DNA of 64,000 nucleotides from Ettlia oleoabundans (GCA_019693395.1 JAAMXP010001383.1:1-64000), one strand, 5' to 3'; positions 37,457 to 50,265 are shown, counted from the first letter of the stretch. Translations and numbers: made by a program. Notes: generated by a model from the sequence alone, not told the origin.

Positions 37457-38315
37457 GCTGATCGGCAGTGGAGTGTATTTGTTGCGGCAGTGCTGCATGA
37501 GGTAGTGCCGCCACCCATGAAAGCGGGCTGCTTACATGCCCAGTTGCCGGTAACTGCTGCTCGTACTTTATGACCAACTTAGTGACTCTGTGACATACTT
37601 CCAGCACTGGTACTTGCCAACCTGTTGTCGATAGCAGCATGATTGCCTGTGGGGAAGGAATGCCATTGTGCCGGCAGAGGGTGTGGCGGCAGACGGTGGC
37701 TAACATAGGTCAGGTTGCAGGCCCGCCGGGTGCAGCGCAGGGACATCACTCCATCTCCGTACCCCGCTCGGTCTGCAGGAAAGGAGAGGCAGAATGGAAG
37801 CTGCACGCTGCCAGCTGGCCTCTGTTCGCGAGCCGCGGTCCCATGTATATGAGGAACCGCACTGCAAACTTCCATCGACCTTTCGCAACATCACATAGGG
37901 AACACTCTCCCCGTTGCAAGCAGCGTATCGCTCTCACTGGCACCGCCCGTGACACGCAGTGCCGGCTTCGATCTGCGCAGGCTAAAGCCTGAACGGTTGC
38001 AAACTAGACTCACTACAAAAGCCAGCGGCTGGTTCTCAAGGCAGGTGATCAGCGGGTTAGGGTCTAGCCGAGGGCAGCACCAGCGGCAGTCACAGGGGCG
38101 GGGAGTGGGCGGGCCCTGAGAGGGAGGGGCGCACCGATTGAAAGCCATGCCGCCTATTAGGCTGGGCACTTACGTGATCAATCTCCTGCTTGGAGCTGTC
38201 CTTGTTGCTGTCAGCAGCGTTTGAGCATGCGTCAACCCTGCCCATGTTGTTCACCAGCACCAACCCGCTGTTATTGTGTGCTGCCGCCGCCACTGCTGCA
38301 GCCAGTAGGGCAGCC
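37457..38315. other. Intergenic region between SLX1 and the DnaJ gene; no gene seen
   Basis: Holds the SLX1 3' flank and the DnaJ promoter. An in-frame upstream ATG at about 38244 could extend the DnaJ protein by 24 residues. No other exon was recognised. Confidence 0.45.
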
Positions 38316-41300
38316 ATGGTGAAGGAGACAGCCTACTACGACCTGCTAGGCGTGGCGCCTGATGCCACAGAAGCACAGATAAAGAAAGCGTACTACGTCA
38401 AGGCCCGGCAGGTAGTTGGGGAAGACAGAGTAGTCAGATGTAGTTGATGGGCTGTAATACAAGCTGGCGGGGTTTGCCCTCGCATACATATATATGCCTG
38501 ATGCAAGTGCCTTTTGCAAGTGCCACCTCTATGTATTGCGTCTCATGCTTTGCGCCATTTCCAGTAGTGCGAGCGCCGCCACATGCACTGGCTGGGCACC
38601 ACTTTCGCTGCACCGTTTCTTGCACAGCTGCCATGCCACTCAACACCCACAGAACTCGCTGAAGTTCAAATGCCGCCGCCGATTTGCTGCCCCGCTGCAG
38701 TGCCACCCCGACAAGAACCCAAACGACCCTCAGGCCAAAGCCAAGTTCCAGGCAAGTCCGTCGTGCATGCACCCACCATGTGTTGCTTACTTTGGTCAGC
38801 GTGTGTGTGTGGATGGGGTGGGGGGGTGGGGGATGCTGCGGGTGGGTGTGTCGTTCCTGGCATAGCAGCAGAGTGTGGGGGAGGGTCCTAAAGCCAGATA
38901 CTAAGCTTGGTATTGACCACCCCGCTTTACTTTCGTCATGTGATGCTCCCAGCTATCCCTGCATGTTTGAACAGCACCCCCAGCCACCCCCACCCCCACC
39001 CCGCTTGTACTTCCACAGGAGCTGGGCACTGCCCAACAGATTCTGTCACACCAGCCTGTCCCACCAACCTGTCACCCACCACAAGTTGATGAGGCCCCAC
39101 ACACTTGTTTGCCTGCTGCCTCTGCATTGCAGGAGCTGGGCACAGCATACCAGATCCTGTCAGACCCCCAGAAGCGCGAGGCGTATGACAGGCTGGGCAC
39201 AGCGGGCGTCAGCGATGCGCCGCTCATGGACCCTGGGGCCCTCTTCGGCGCGTTGTTTGGCTCAGACGTGAGTGTGCTGAGATATTAGTTGAAGCTAGTG
39301 ATCCCCTCCTGCCTGCTATGCCTGCTGGGCTTTGCCTGCTGTGCACAGCATGCTTTGTTGTGCACGTTGGAACCACCAAGCTGACATCTTGCCTTCCCTG
39401 CCCCCCGGCTTTGCTTTGCTGCAGGTGTTTGAGGACTTTGTCGGTGAGACGATCTTTCTTCCGTGCAGCTTTGTGCTGATCAACTGTTGGGAAACGGCGA
39501 ACACAGCAGCAAATCAACTGGTGGCAGCATTAGCCGCGGCAAAGCGGGTGGCCAGCGCTCAACTGCTCACCTCTCCGTCCCTGCATCCCAACCTCCTGCC
39601 CGCATTCTTTTTTAGCTCCCCTCGTGCTCTTCTTTTCTCTCTTCCTCTGCAGGTCAGCTGCAGCTGGCGACAGCAGCCACCATCTCAGCAGATGCGGGCG
39701 GTACACCCGATCAGGCGGTACTGCGGGCAAAGATGATGGCAGCACAGAAGGTGGGTGGCTGGTTGGCTGAATGGGCCCTGCCGGACATGATTAGGTTCTC
39801 ATGCCTTCTTCCTTCTTCCGGCTGGCCTGTGGTTCTAACATGGCACCTTGCTGCCCCAGCCCGGCACCGTCCAGACTTTTCGGCTGCTGCAATGCTACAA
39901 TGCTACAGTGAAGCTGAAATGTCCCAGGGGTCAATGCAACGCTGCAGGAGCGGGAGAGCAAGCTGGTGGGGCTGCTGAGGGACAGGCTGGCGCTGCATGC
40001 CACGCTGGGCAAGGAGGAGTTTGAAAAGGTGACACCCTTACGGCAAGGCTTTAAGGGGCAGGGCAGGGCAGGGCAGGGCAAAGCAGGGCAGGGCAGGGCA
40101 GGGCAGGGCAGGGCAGGGCAGGGCAGGGGTTAGGGCAGGGAGAGCTGACACTGTGGAGGTGGGAGACTTTGTGGGTTATGTGTCTGGGAATGTGCTGCGA
40201 AGACCTTGAAAGGAATGGGGAAGCCAGTTCGTCCTTACCTGACAGATTTGCTAGCATTTTCCCTGCTTGTCTGCAGCGGATGAGGGAAGAGGCGTCCCGC
40301 TTGGCCAAGAGCCAGTTTGGGCCGGAGATGCTGCAGACCGTGGGGTACATCTACGCGCGCTCGGGCGCCAAGGTGGGGTGCTGCTGCTGTTGTGATCACT
40401 TGCTAGCGGGGTCGCTGGGTGCGGATAGGCTGCCTACCTGCTTGCTTTGCACTGGTGCATGATTTGTTTGCCTGGAATGTCGCTGTTGTAGATTTCCATA
40501 ACATAACAATCCGACCGTCTTCCTGCCACCGCAATGCCCCACACCGCAGGAGCTTGGCAAGAATTTCAAGGTGGGAGGGATTTTTGAAGATACCAGTACC
40601 AACTGTACTGCTTGAATACTAAATGCTGGTACTGCTTGGTTGCTGAGGACCGGTACTGCCTTGATGGCAGTCCTCAGAACAGAGCATCATTTTGAGTGCT
40701 GCCCGCCATGCTTGCTCCACATCACCTGTGCTGCTCTGTGCTATGCTGCAGAGTGCTGTGCTGTACTGTGCTGCTCTGGGCTGTGTCTCCTGCGCTTCGT
40801 TGCTCGTGCTGCCCTTGCTCTCGTTGGTGTTTGTAAGCATCCCTTACCTGCCTGCCTGGTTGCCTGTTCCATCTTAAACAACAATCGGAGCGTCAAATAT
40901 CTGGGCCACACGCACATATAATGATATATATAGTATAAATCTACTAAACCCACTCCTTTCGTTTGCCCGTGTCGCAGACGCTGGGTGTGGGCTGGGCCTG
41001 GGAGGCGCTCCGCGGCGTGGGGCACGGCACCAAGACCAACTTTGGGGCCGTGAGCGGCATCGTGGGCCTGCAGGTGGGGTCGTGGGCTTGCAGCAGCCCC
41101 GCTTTTGACCTTCAGTCTCGTAAGCTCCTAGTCGTGCAGCAGCCCCGCTGTTCCTCCCAGTCTTTTTAAAGCCAGAGTGGGGATGCTGCTGTGCTACACC
41201 GTTCAGGAGCTGCACTAAGCCTTAGCTGAGCTGGGCTTGTGACCAGTACCTTACTTGCCTGCTCTCAAGTTTGCGCACACCACAGCTGTATCAGGTGCTG

Positions 41301-43574
41301 CAGCCCCTTCTGCTTCTGCCGTGGCTCTGCAGGTAGCGGCGCAGGATATGCAGCGGCAGATGCAGTCGGGGCAGCTGACGCCCGAACAGGTGCGGGGTTA
41401 GGAGTGTGAAAAGCTTGAATGGGCGTCGCTGGTTGCAGAATTTGGGGCGTCGAGAGGTGACCATGCTGTCACAGCTGCTGGGGGGCCAGCTGGCACCGCA
41501 AAGAATGGGGCTTGGGCGGGTCGGAAGTATTGGTAGGGAGTTTGGAAAGGAAAGGAAATGGTGACAACAAGCAGGTAGGCAGGCATGCAGGCGGTTGCAT
41601 GTAGGGGCACCTAGTTGGCTTAGAGCACCGGTGACCTGCCCCCAGAAGCTCACTTGGCACCTGCGCTACCCCTTGCTACCTGGCCAGCCGTCATACTAAT
41701 TGCCACACTCCAGCAAGTGGCAATTTGCCACCCTCGATACACCTGCACCCTACCTCGTCTCGTTTTACCTCCTTGCTTCTGTTCGTATGCTTGTCCTCTT
41801 ACCTCCCATATTGCACCTCTTTCCTCGCTTTCCTCTTCATACTGGTGTTTTTTCCTGGACTTTTCTTCCATGCAGGCCCAGGCCATGATGGCCTCCAAAG
41901 CCGAGGAGATTCTTTCCAACCTGTGGAAGGTCAACGTTGCCGACATCGAGAAAACACTCGACCACGTCGTCACCGCCGTGCTGCAGGTTCGGCCCGCCGT
42001 GCGACCGTCAATGGCTATGTGTGTGGGTGGGGGGCGGGTCGCTGCGACCCCGACAGGGCACCGGTGTGTTGGTGCATTAATCATTCGAGTACATGGTGTG
42101 CCGCCTGCTGTGGAGCACCAGTTGCACTACTGCAGCCCATCAACTCATCTCCCAGTAACGGGCTACCATACGTACCTTGTAACTTACCGGCACCCTGCTG
42201 GCTGCTGTCTGTCTGTGCGGCCCGATGTTTGTGCTGCCGCAGGAGCCGGGCCTCACCCCCTCCCAGAAGGACGAGCGGGCGTGGGCGCTGAAGAAGTTGG
42301 GCAAGGTGTTCCAGGTGGGCTGTGTGAGCTGCCTGCTTAGCTGACCGGCTGGCTTGTAATTTGTATTGCTGGCTGGGTTTAATGGGTGTGTATTGAAGCA
42401 CTCCTTAGCATCCCGACATGTTGCAAGGCGTCGCGTGCTGCATTGCTTGCTGCCGTACTGGTACTGCTGCACCACTGCACCGCCATACTACATCGATGCT
42501 GTACTGATGTACTGTCGTACCGCCATACTGTAGGAGACGTCCATGAAGGAGCGTGAGGTACGGGGCCCGCTCAAGTCCATGAGCCGCGTGTTTGGCCAGG
42601 TGCCGCCCGACCCTCGCCAGCAGTACCACCAGCAGCAGGCGGCAGGTGGTCCTGGACCCGCGGGATACCCGCCCGGTGCAGCACCCAGCTACGGCGCCGC
42701 ACCTGCGGGACCCTGGGGCTCGGCGGGCCACCCGCCGGGCCAGCCAGCGTACGGCTATGCGGCCGCCGGGGGCGCGGCAGGCTACCCCCCCGGCTACGAC
42801 AGCCACTCGGCGGCGCCGGCTAGGACCACGCCCCAGCAGCCTCAGCAGCAGGTCAGTGGTTTTCTGGGTAGCTTGGGCCTGACGGCCAGCAACATTGGGC
42901 ACGATGTGGCGGAACTGGGCCACAGCGTAGCGGCTCGGTTGGGATTGGCTGATCCACCGCCGCAGCAGGTAGGCGTGAGGCATCAGCTGGGGTGTGAGGA
43001 AGCGGGGTAGGAGGAAAAAAGCATGGCAACAGCGCTGTTGTGGCCCACGGAAAGCGGCCAGTTACTTTGTTAGCCCACACGCTGCTACTTCATGTGGGCA
43101 GTGTGGTGGGTTTCTGATGCACTTCAACCAAAACACCGACCAAGCATCTAAGCTGGGTTCGCCAAGCTGCGTCTTCTTCACCTTGCCTCCACTTCCTCAT
43201 TGCTGCAGCCCAACTACTACTACGCCGCTCCCACCTATGGCGCACCTGGCGCCGCTGCACCGCCACCCCCCTACTACGGTTACCCCCCCGCCTACGCCCC
43301 GCCCGGCACAGCCCCCGCCTACGGCGTCCCCACCGGCGGCCACCCGCCACACTACGGTGCGGCCGCTAGCCCAGCTGGCATGCCTCCCGGCGCTGCCACG
43401 GGCACAACTGCCGCTGGCGCTTCGGCCACGCCCACCTCATCAGGCCCTCCCCCCGACTTTGACAGCATGAGTGTCGGGGAGCTGAAGCACTTCATCGCCA
43501 GCAGGGGGGCCAGGCTGGAGGGGGCCATAGAGAAGCAAGACCTGGTGGCTATAGCCAAGGCGCTGGTGCAGTAA
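38316..43574 (+). CDS. DnaJ protein with DnaJ-X domain and C-terminal SAP-like module
   Basis: Fourteen exons in phase give 577 residues. The J domain (exons 38316-38411, 38701-38751, 39133-39267) has YYDLLGV, the HPD motif and YDRLG; it recruits Hsp70. The DnaJ-X region follows (39653-42314) with [37 protein letters not shown] and [16 protein letters not shown], as in plant DnaJ10-like proteins. A Pro/Tyr/Gly-rich linker leads to the last exon (43209-43574), which ends in a SAP-like module ([22 protein letters not shown]). The second intron (38752-39132) begins GCAAGT, a GC-AG intron in the middle of the conserved J domain. The tail resembles the 76-residue protein at 5620. There is no transit peptide or zinc-finger domain. 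Confidence 0.92.
40056..40127. repeat. GGGCA pentamer tandem repeat (intronic)
   Basis: About 14 copies of a GGGCA unit with one AAAGC interruption, inside the intron between exons 39948-40028 and 40277-40372 of the DnaJ gene. Confidence 0.95.
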
Positions 43575-44137
43575 CCAGTAACCAGAAGTTTTTGTGGCGT
43601 GATTATTATGATGGCTGGAAGCCGTCCGTATCGAAGAGCTGATGCGGTGATTGAACATCAGCCCTGGCGTAGCCAACAGCTGCAGAGCGCTGGCGCAACC
43701 CAGCCGGCATCAGCACAAGGGTGTCAGCGTGCATGCCGGTGCAACAATCAGTAGTGCCGGTGCAATGACCAGGACCTGCTGGTGCAAGCATGGAAGCGCA
43801 GCTGATGCAGCAGCGGGGCACTAATATACTTTCTAACAGCGGTGGTGAAATTTTGCCATAGCATGGTGTTGTTTGTTATATGAAAGGAAGTTTCTACCCA
43901 TCCTGTGCTGTGATGTCTTTTGGTTATTTGCAAAGGGTTCGTAAAGCATACCGGTATTCATGCCACCCTGGCATTTTGTTGCCTAGACTGTCAGGGCGGC
44001 AACTGAATATCAATGCAATGTTGAGACAGCAGTACGTTGTGACAAATTTGCAAACCACAGCTAAGTACAGGAGTAACAGGAGACTGCTACTGCTGTAGCT
44101 GCCGTCAGCCAGCTTCAGGCAGTGAGAAAAGAACGCA
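43575..44137. other. Convergent 3' flanks of the DnaJ and SCFD2 genes; no gene seen
   Basis: AT-richer, with no recognisable exon on either strand. Confidence 0.5.
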
Positions 44138-47100
44138 TCACGCCGCTTGCACATCAGCAAACAGGCGACTGCACACGTGGCCGGGCTGCAGCAGCGCAGT
44201 GGCCCCGACGATGATGCGAGGTGGCAGCGAGGATCCACCATTGCCGCCGCTGCTGCCGCTCGCACCCTGCGTCGCTCGCTCGTCCACAGCTTGCGCGATG
44301 GCATGAAGCTCTGCAGTACACAATGCAGTACATCTAAGAGGCAGTACCCCTGAAGACGAGGCACAGTGGATACAGGTCAATAACATCGACCTATCCCACA
44401 ATGCATCTTTGCGCCCTCATAAACCGTTCCACCCCATTCATGCGCCATCCGCGCCACACCGCCCGTCCATCCATCCACCTGCGATGCTGATTCCACCCAC
44501 GACAAACAGGATGACGGTCGAACAATCGCTGGGCTTGGGGCCTTTCTGCAGCCCAAAGCGGCCCAGTCCAGAGCGCAACAGGCCCGACAGCGACGTGGCC
44601 CCAGCGTGCAGGTCAGGCAGTGGCTGATCGCGCAGCACATGCTCTGCACAGCACAGCGCAGCAGGGCACAGCAAGGTTGATTGAGCACACGAGCTGGAAT
44701 AATAACAAGCCGACATAACACATGGAAGTCACACAGAGGAGCACTGCTATAAGATTATAAGAGTGCGGCTATTTTCATTTACCAGCTGATCGAATGGCAC
44801 CAGGCAAAGCGGCCTGACATGAGTCCCAGCAGCCCGCACAGAAAGCAAGCAGGCGAGAAGGTACACGCCATTTAGCGCACTGTGTTGTGAGGTGGCACGT
44901 ACACCACAGAACAGCACAGCTGGGCAGCAAGCGCACCTACAATCTGGCGCAGCAGGGGCGTGTGTTGCGGCGTGCCGTCCTGGCCCAGGACTGCCAGGTG
45001 CTTGGCATGTTTCAGCTGGGAATGGCGCAAGGCGGCCACCTCCCGCATGCGTGCTAGGAGTGCTTCCACTGCATCCCGTACCTCCAGCCGTACCGCTTGT
45101 AGCTCCTGCTGTACCGCTGGCACCTCCCGCTGTACTTCACCAGCATCATTCGCGTTACTGACCCTGCCACCACCTGGTCCTTCTGCTGCTGTACCGGCTG
45201 CCGCCCGCTTGGCAGCCACAAGCGCCACTCGGCGGCACAGCTGGCCGAGCGGCGAGGCAGCAGGGCCAACCTCTGTTCCTGCTGCCCCACTCATCGCTGC
45301 TACTCGTGGTGCCCCTGCCACTGCCCGTGCTGGTGGCTGTGGTTCTGCGAAAGCCACTGCAGTAGATGAAGCAGCGGCGCTGCCAACAGCCATCACTGCC
45401 TCCACCAGCGCCTCCATCAGCTGCCGCTCCTGCTGAGGCTGGAAAGCTGCCGCTGTACCGCCCTCTCCCGCTGCGTACCTGCAGGTACAAAATCACGGCA
45501 GTCGCTGCATCACAGTTCAGTTCGCAACCAAGCACAGCTGTACAGCCGGGTAACTGAGTTTATTGTTATAGATTATCAACATCAAGCAATTTGTAGGGAG
45601 GAAGCGGGAGTTGATTGAGCACCCCTGGGCCCGAGGGAGGGTGGAAGTGCAGCAGGCACCCACATGCACAGCACAGCACAGCGCAGGGCTGGCCAGGCAG
45701 GCAGAGGGCAACAAGAAAACCGGAGGGATACAGGTGCCCCGTCAGATCGGCAAGGCCAGCGGCCGGCCACTAAACACCCACCAGGGAAGAAAGTCTGGAA
45801 GCAGGCAGTACACAGTCAGCATCAAAAGCATTACGTCTGCCAGCTGTAGAGGGGTGCCAGGTGTGCCAGCAAGGCGGCACAGCTCCACCAAATGGGCAGC
45901 TGCCGTCTCTGGTGATTCGGTGCAGGCAAACAGCAGGGCTCGCTCCTCCCGCTGGAGCGCATCCCAGCGCTCTGCAGTGAAGTCGCAGGAGACATGTTGA
46001 GGTGTGAAATGATACGCTTGCCTTACACTTGGCTTACACTTGGCAGCATATGGGAATGCAGCGCAGCCTTGCCTGCATGCGTTCCCTCCAAAGCCGCTGC
46101 AGCCGCCTCTGCCAGCTGCAGCAGCGAGGCGTTGCGGTATGCTGCAGTGAGATTCTGCCGCCGCAGGCCGTCAGCCAGGGACCTCAGCTCAGCTGCAGAG
46201 ATGCTGCCCGGCTTGAAGCGCTGCAGCTGCGGCACATTCTCCTGCAGGGGGCTGGTGAGGCAAGCACTTTAACTGGTTTGTGTTGATGCCAGGCGGCCGG
46301 GTGTGGATGAAGTGCTGCGGTGCTTCAAGTGAGAGTAGGTTGTGGTGCAGAAGAAGAACAAGAGCAGATTGCTTGGCAGACTATCAATGCATGCTATGTT
46401 ATGTAAATGTGCTTGTGAACAGCAATAACCTCCATATTCCATCAAGACGGCTGACCTTTTTACATAAAGGTACCCATCAAAGCTGCTCAAGCCTGAGCAC
46501 AACCTGACGCACAAGATGAGGCACACACCTTCCTGGCTGCCTCTCGCAGCCACTTGCGCACAAACAGGGGCCCATCGCGGCCTTTTCGGCTCAATAAGAA
46601 CTCCAGCCAACGCTCCGCCTGCAGCAATTGAGTCATGTGTTTTCAGGTGGGTGGGCAGTGCGCGGGCGCTCGCCATGTTGGCATGCCACCTATTGAACGG
46701 CACACGGAGTGGCAGCACGCAGCACAGGGGCACAATTGTGCTGGTATAAAGCATGCATCCCTGAGAAAATGTGGCAGGTCGGCAAGCAGCAGCCTCTTGT
46801 GAGACAGCAGCTTCAATACCAAGAGTGTTGCAAAGCCGTGCAGCATCCCCCTCTCTCACGAGAAAATCGCACCTCTGGGTCGTCAGGGTGGCGAAGGGAG
46901 CCTGGCAGCAAGCTGTGGCCCCCTCGGTCGCCTTCCTCGCCACCTGCCCCGCTGCTGCTCGCATCTGGCAAGTCTGCTTTGGCAGTTTCAGGCGCTGCGT
47001 GCTCCAGGTTTGGCATCGGCACCTCGCTGCAGAGCTGGGACGCTGTTGGCTGAGGCCCGCCTCCGACATCTGCCGCTGCTGACGTGGGATCGTTGCTGCT

Positions 47101-48250
47101 GCCGACGCTACTGGGCTGGAGAACGTCGTAGAGCCTCTGGACCAACAAATCAGCGTGCTGGGCTGGGCTGACTGGGTCCAGCACTCGATCTACAAGCACC
47201 AGGGCGGCTGGATGGGCGTGCTCCGCCATTGTAGGCACAAAGGCCATGTGTCTGCAGATCTGGCGGCTGCAAGGCCCAAGGGCAAACGCGTCTGGGCGGT
47301 ACCCCAACACACCTGCTGCCCCTGTTAACGTGTGGGCAAGCAACTGCAGGCCGGCTGCTGCTGGAGGCGCCGCGGGTGGCCGAGCCTGGCCTGGCGTGGT
47401 GCTACGGGCGGCTGCCCCCATCGGGGGTGTCTGCTGGTCTTCTTCATCTGAATCTTCGGAATCTAAGGCTGCCACTGGGCTGGTGCTGCAGCCAGCTGGC
47501 AGCTGCCCCACCTTGGGCATCACGGCTGCCGCGGACCCAGGTGCCAGAACAAAAGCATTGCTGGTGAGGGGGCACAGCAGCAAGGGGCAGTAGACGATGG
47601 CAAGGCTGCAGGGGCCGACGCCCGACGCACGTCGGGACTCATTCATCTGGTGCTGCCAGGCGCCGCCAAAAACGGAGTAGCAGCTGCTGCTGTAAAGGGA
47701 TGACTGCTCGTCGTGGTGGGCTGCTTCTGAAGCGCCGCAGAACACCGTGAACTGAGCAGCTGCGGAGTGCATGCAACAGGCGGCCAGCACAGCCGCCTCC
47801 GCCTGCGCCAACAAGGTGGTGATGAAAAACGCCACCCGCCGCACAGGGGCGCTAGTGCCAGAGAGCAGAGCTGCTGTGGTGAGGTCGCAAGGGGAGGAAG
47901 CGGCAAGGTCACAGACTGCCGCCGCTCCCAGCTCTGCGGCAAAATTGAGGCAATATCAGGAGGCAAGGGTCGTGGATTTGTACCTGCCCTCCACGTACGT
48001 GCCACCAGCCCTCGTTTCCTTTTGCCCCAATTAGACCAATGACAACTTCCACACCCTCCCAATGTTGTGCAGGGGACACATAGCAACATGACAGTCTCCC
48101 CCAGCAGTTGTACATACCGTGCAAAGCATCGAAGCCTACGCCGACCGCAACCGCCTCCGCCGCACCGCCGTCCAGATACAGCAGACAGCCTGCCAGCTCA
48201 TGTCGCTGCTGCACCAGGATCCTCTTCACGGCGTCTTGAACGCTAGCCAT
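44138..48250 (-). CDS. Sec1 family domain-containing protein 2 (SCFD2-like)
   Basis: Eight exons: 48250-48118, 47933-46873, 46618-46529, 46241-46040, 45971-45812, 45478-44937, 44643-44479 and 44310-44138, about 840 residues (animal SCFD2 is nearer 680). SCFD2 is a divergent member of the Sec1/Munc18 fold, a family that guides SNARE-driven membrane fusion; its own role is poorly known. Landmarks: N-terminal KRILVQQRHELAG and LLYLDGGAAEA, the Sec1 signature VLVDRVLDPVSPAQHADLLVQRLYDVL-type segment, HSQLKHAKHLAVLG, TSLSGLLRSG with ILFVVGGIS, and the C-terminal PRIIVGATALL. Low-complexity Ala/Pro and Ser/Asp-rich inserts account for the extra length. One internal boundary (46040) is tentative. 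Confidence 0.87.
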
Positions 48251-48790
48251 CGCGGTGGACGAGCGGAGCACAGTACCAGGAGCAGCTAAGCAAAGGCTGC
48301 TCTGCACCCTTATAGGAGATCAACGGGAAGCATTAAAGTGATCCTGCAGGCATCGGAATACGCAAGCTTCGGCACCCGCTGCTCATTTGCGTTTTCTTCG
48401 GCTTTCTTTCAAGTTTGGCCGCCAGTTCCGGGATTTTGCCGAAATTCGAGGGCTTGGCCAGCTGTAATCTGCAACTTGATTTAACCACAAGTTGACTTCA
48501 GAATCCATCGCGTCTAAATAGCCCTCCCCACTATGGCAAGTTTCAAATGTGCCGCCCCGACCGATGCTACAGGCTATTGAGCTGCCTCTTGATTGAAAAC
48601 GCTGCAACAGTAGCATGCTTAACTTTAATTTCTGCACCATCGACATTGCTCCTGCCAGGGCACCACTCCGCCCCCATCACCGCCTGCCCTGCCAGCCAAC
48701 CGCCGCACTTTAACAAGAGTTGAGCATGCCAGCTACACAATTGCACAAATTGCTGTTAATTAATTGAAATCTGCCGCTGCCCTTGTCATC
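48251..48790. other. Divergent intergenic region; start of the DUF84 gene unresolved
   Basis: Separates SCFD2 from the DUF84 gene. AT-rich near 48735-48775. A 5' exon of the DUF84 gene should lie here, but no ATG joins in phase to the first recognised exon. Confidence 0.4.
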
Positions 48791-50265
48791 CTCTCCGTCT
48801 TGTTGCAGACTGTGGCCTCAGTAGTGACGGCTGGCGTTGGTCAGCAGTTGTCGGTTGTGGTTGCCAGCCGTAATGCAGTGAAACTCAATGCAGTAACTGC
48901 CGCGCTGAAAAAAGCGCTGCCTGGAATAGCGCACCAAGTGGCAGGTGCGGGTCATGTTGGAATCAACCCTCACATGGCAAGGCATGTCCCATGTTGATGC
49001 CAATGCTGTGTGACGTTTGTGTCCACAAGCTACACTGCTGCGGCTGCGGCTGCTGCAGGCGCTGACTCGCAGTCTGGGGTTGCTGAGCAGCCATTTGGCG
49101 ACGCTGAAACACTGCGTGGTGCATTCAACCGGGTGGCCAGCATCAGCCAGCCACAGCATCAAGGCTGCTTGCTGGTTGCGATCGAGGGTGGCGTTGGCTA
49201 TGCGCCAGAGCTGCCAGCTAGAGCTGCACTGGTGGCATGTCACCAGCAAAGCGCAGCTGCGGCGGTGGCAGGGCCCGGAAGAGCACCTCTGCAGCCCAAC
49301 AACTGCAAGCAACAGCAGCCAGTCCAGCAGCCACAGCAACAAGAGCAGCGGCAGCAGCAGCAGCAGCAGCAGCCGGCGGATGGGCAGCCGCTGCCACAGC
49401 TTGAGTGCTTTGCCTGGGTGGTGGTGCAGGCGCCCAGCGGTGCCACTAGCCACGCCCGCTCTGCCAGCTTTCCGCTGCCGGCTGCCATTACCAAGCTGAT
49501 GTTGCGACAAGGGCTCGAACTGGGGGATGCCGACGACGCCGTGTTTGGCAGGTGCGATGCCGCACATGCTGTGATGGCACATCGCTACCCCCCCTTTAGT
49601 TAGATTTGCTTGCTTCCCCGGGCTGCTCCCTCCTTCGGCGGGACAGTACGGCCTAATGCCGTGGTTTGTGTGGGCAGGTGAAGAGTGCTGTGTTTGGCAG
49701 TTGAGCCTCTGCACATGCTGTGCTGTGGGCAGGTGTGAAGGGTATGTTTGGCAGGTGGGATGTCGCACATGCTTTGGTGTGGGCAGGTGAAGGATGCTGT
49801 GTGTTGGCAAGGGATGATGCGCTGGACATGATTATGTGGTCGGACCAGCTATATAACGCTTTGTTGCTACCCTGTTCTGCCGATTTGGGCAACACTGCTG
49901 GCAAAGGCCAGGCTGCGCTGCAGCGGGTATGCTGCTTCGCCAAGCTTCCCCTGCCGCTCCCACAGCATGTGCTGTGCCCGCTTCGGCTGCTGTGGTTGCA
50001 ATAGCAAGTGCCCCCAGCCGGCTGAAGCCAAGCCACACAGCACGTAATACCTTCCACAATCCCCTGGCTGTCGCCTGCTGCTAGGTGCAGGGTCAAATCT
50101 GGGCGCGGCAGCGGCACCATCGGTGTCCTTACGGGCGGCCTGCTCACAAGGCAGAGTTACTACGAGCATGCCGCTCTCTGTGCGCTGATACCTCTATTGA
50201 ACCCACAGCTGTTCCCTGGCTTTGAACTGGCGGCACCAGGTGTTGCTGCTGGAGAGCAACAATAG
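48791..50265 (+). CDS. DUF84 (YjjX-type) inosine/xanthosine triphosphatase
   Basis: Three exons are recognised: up to 48944, 49059-49551 and 50091-50265. The later joins are in phase. This family hydrolyses ITP, XTP and other non-canonical nucleotides, keeping them out of nucleic acids. Seen: the N-terminal nucleotide-binding strand VVVASRNAVKLNAV, SGVAEQPFGDAETLRGAFNRV, LLVAIEGGVGY, then a Gln-rich insert (about 49300-49385) absent from typical members, LECFAWVV, and the C-terminal GSGTIGVLTGGLLTRQSYYEHAALCALIPL. The start is unresolved: TTG at 48764 is open, and a TTGCAG acceptor at 48808 points to an upstream exon. The second intron holds repeated copies of the exon-end sequence (see 49541-49800). 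Confidence 0.85.
49541..49800 (+). repeat. Degenerate direct copies of an exon end and splice donor
   Basis: The exon end GTGTTTGGCAG|GTG followed by a GCACATGCT segment recurs at about 49541, 49689 and 49744. A shared TGTGGGCAGGTGAAG-like piece occurs between copies. Units are roughly 55-150 bp apart and diverged. The first copy marks the real exon boundary; the others lie in the intron. Confidence 0.7.

Noticed and set aside
46813..47844. Reading this frame as a separate protein starting at an internal Met
   Set aside because: It is the large second exon of the SCFD2-like gene, joined upstream in phase to the exon with the true start.
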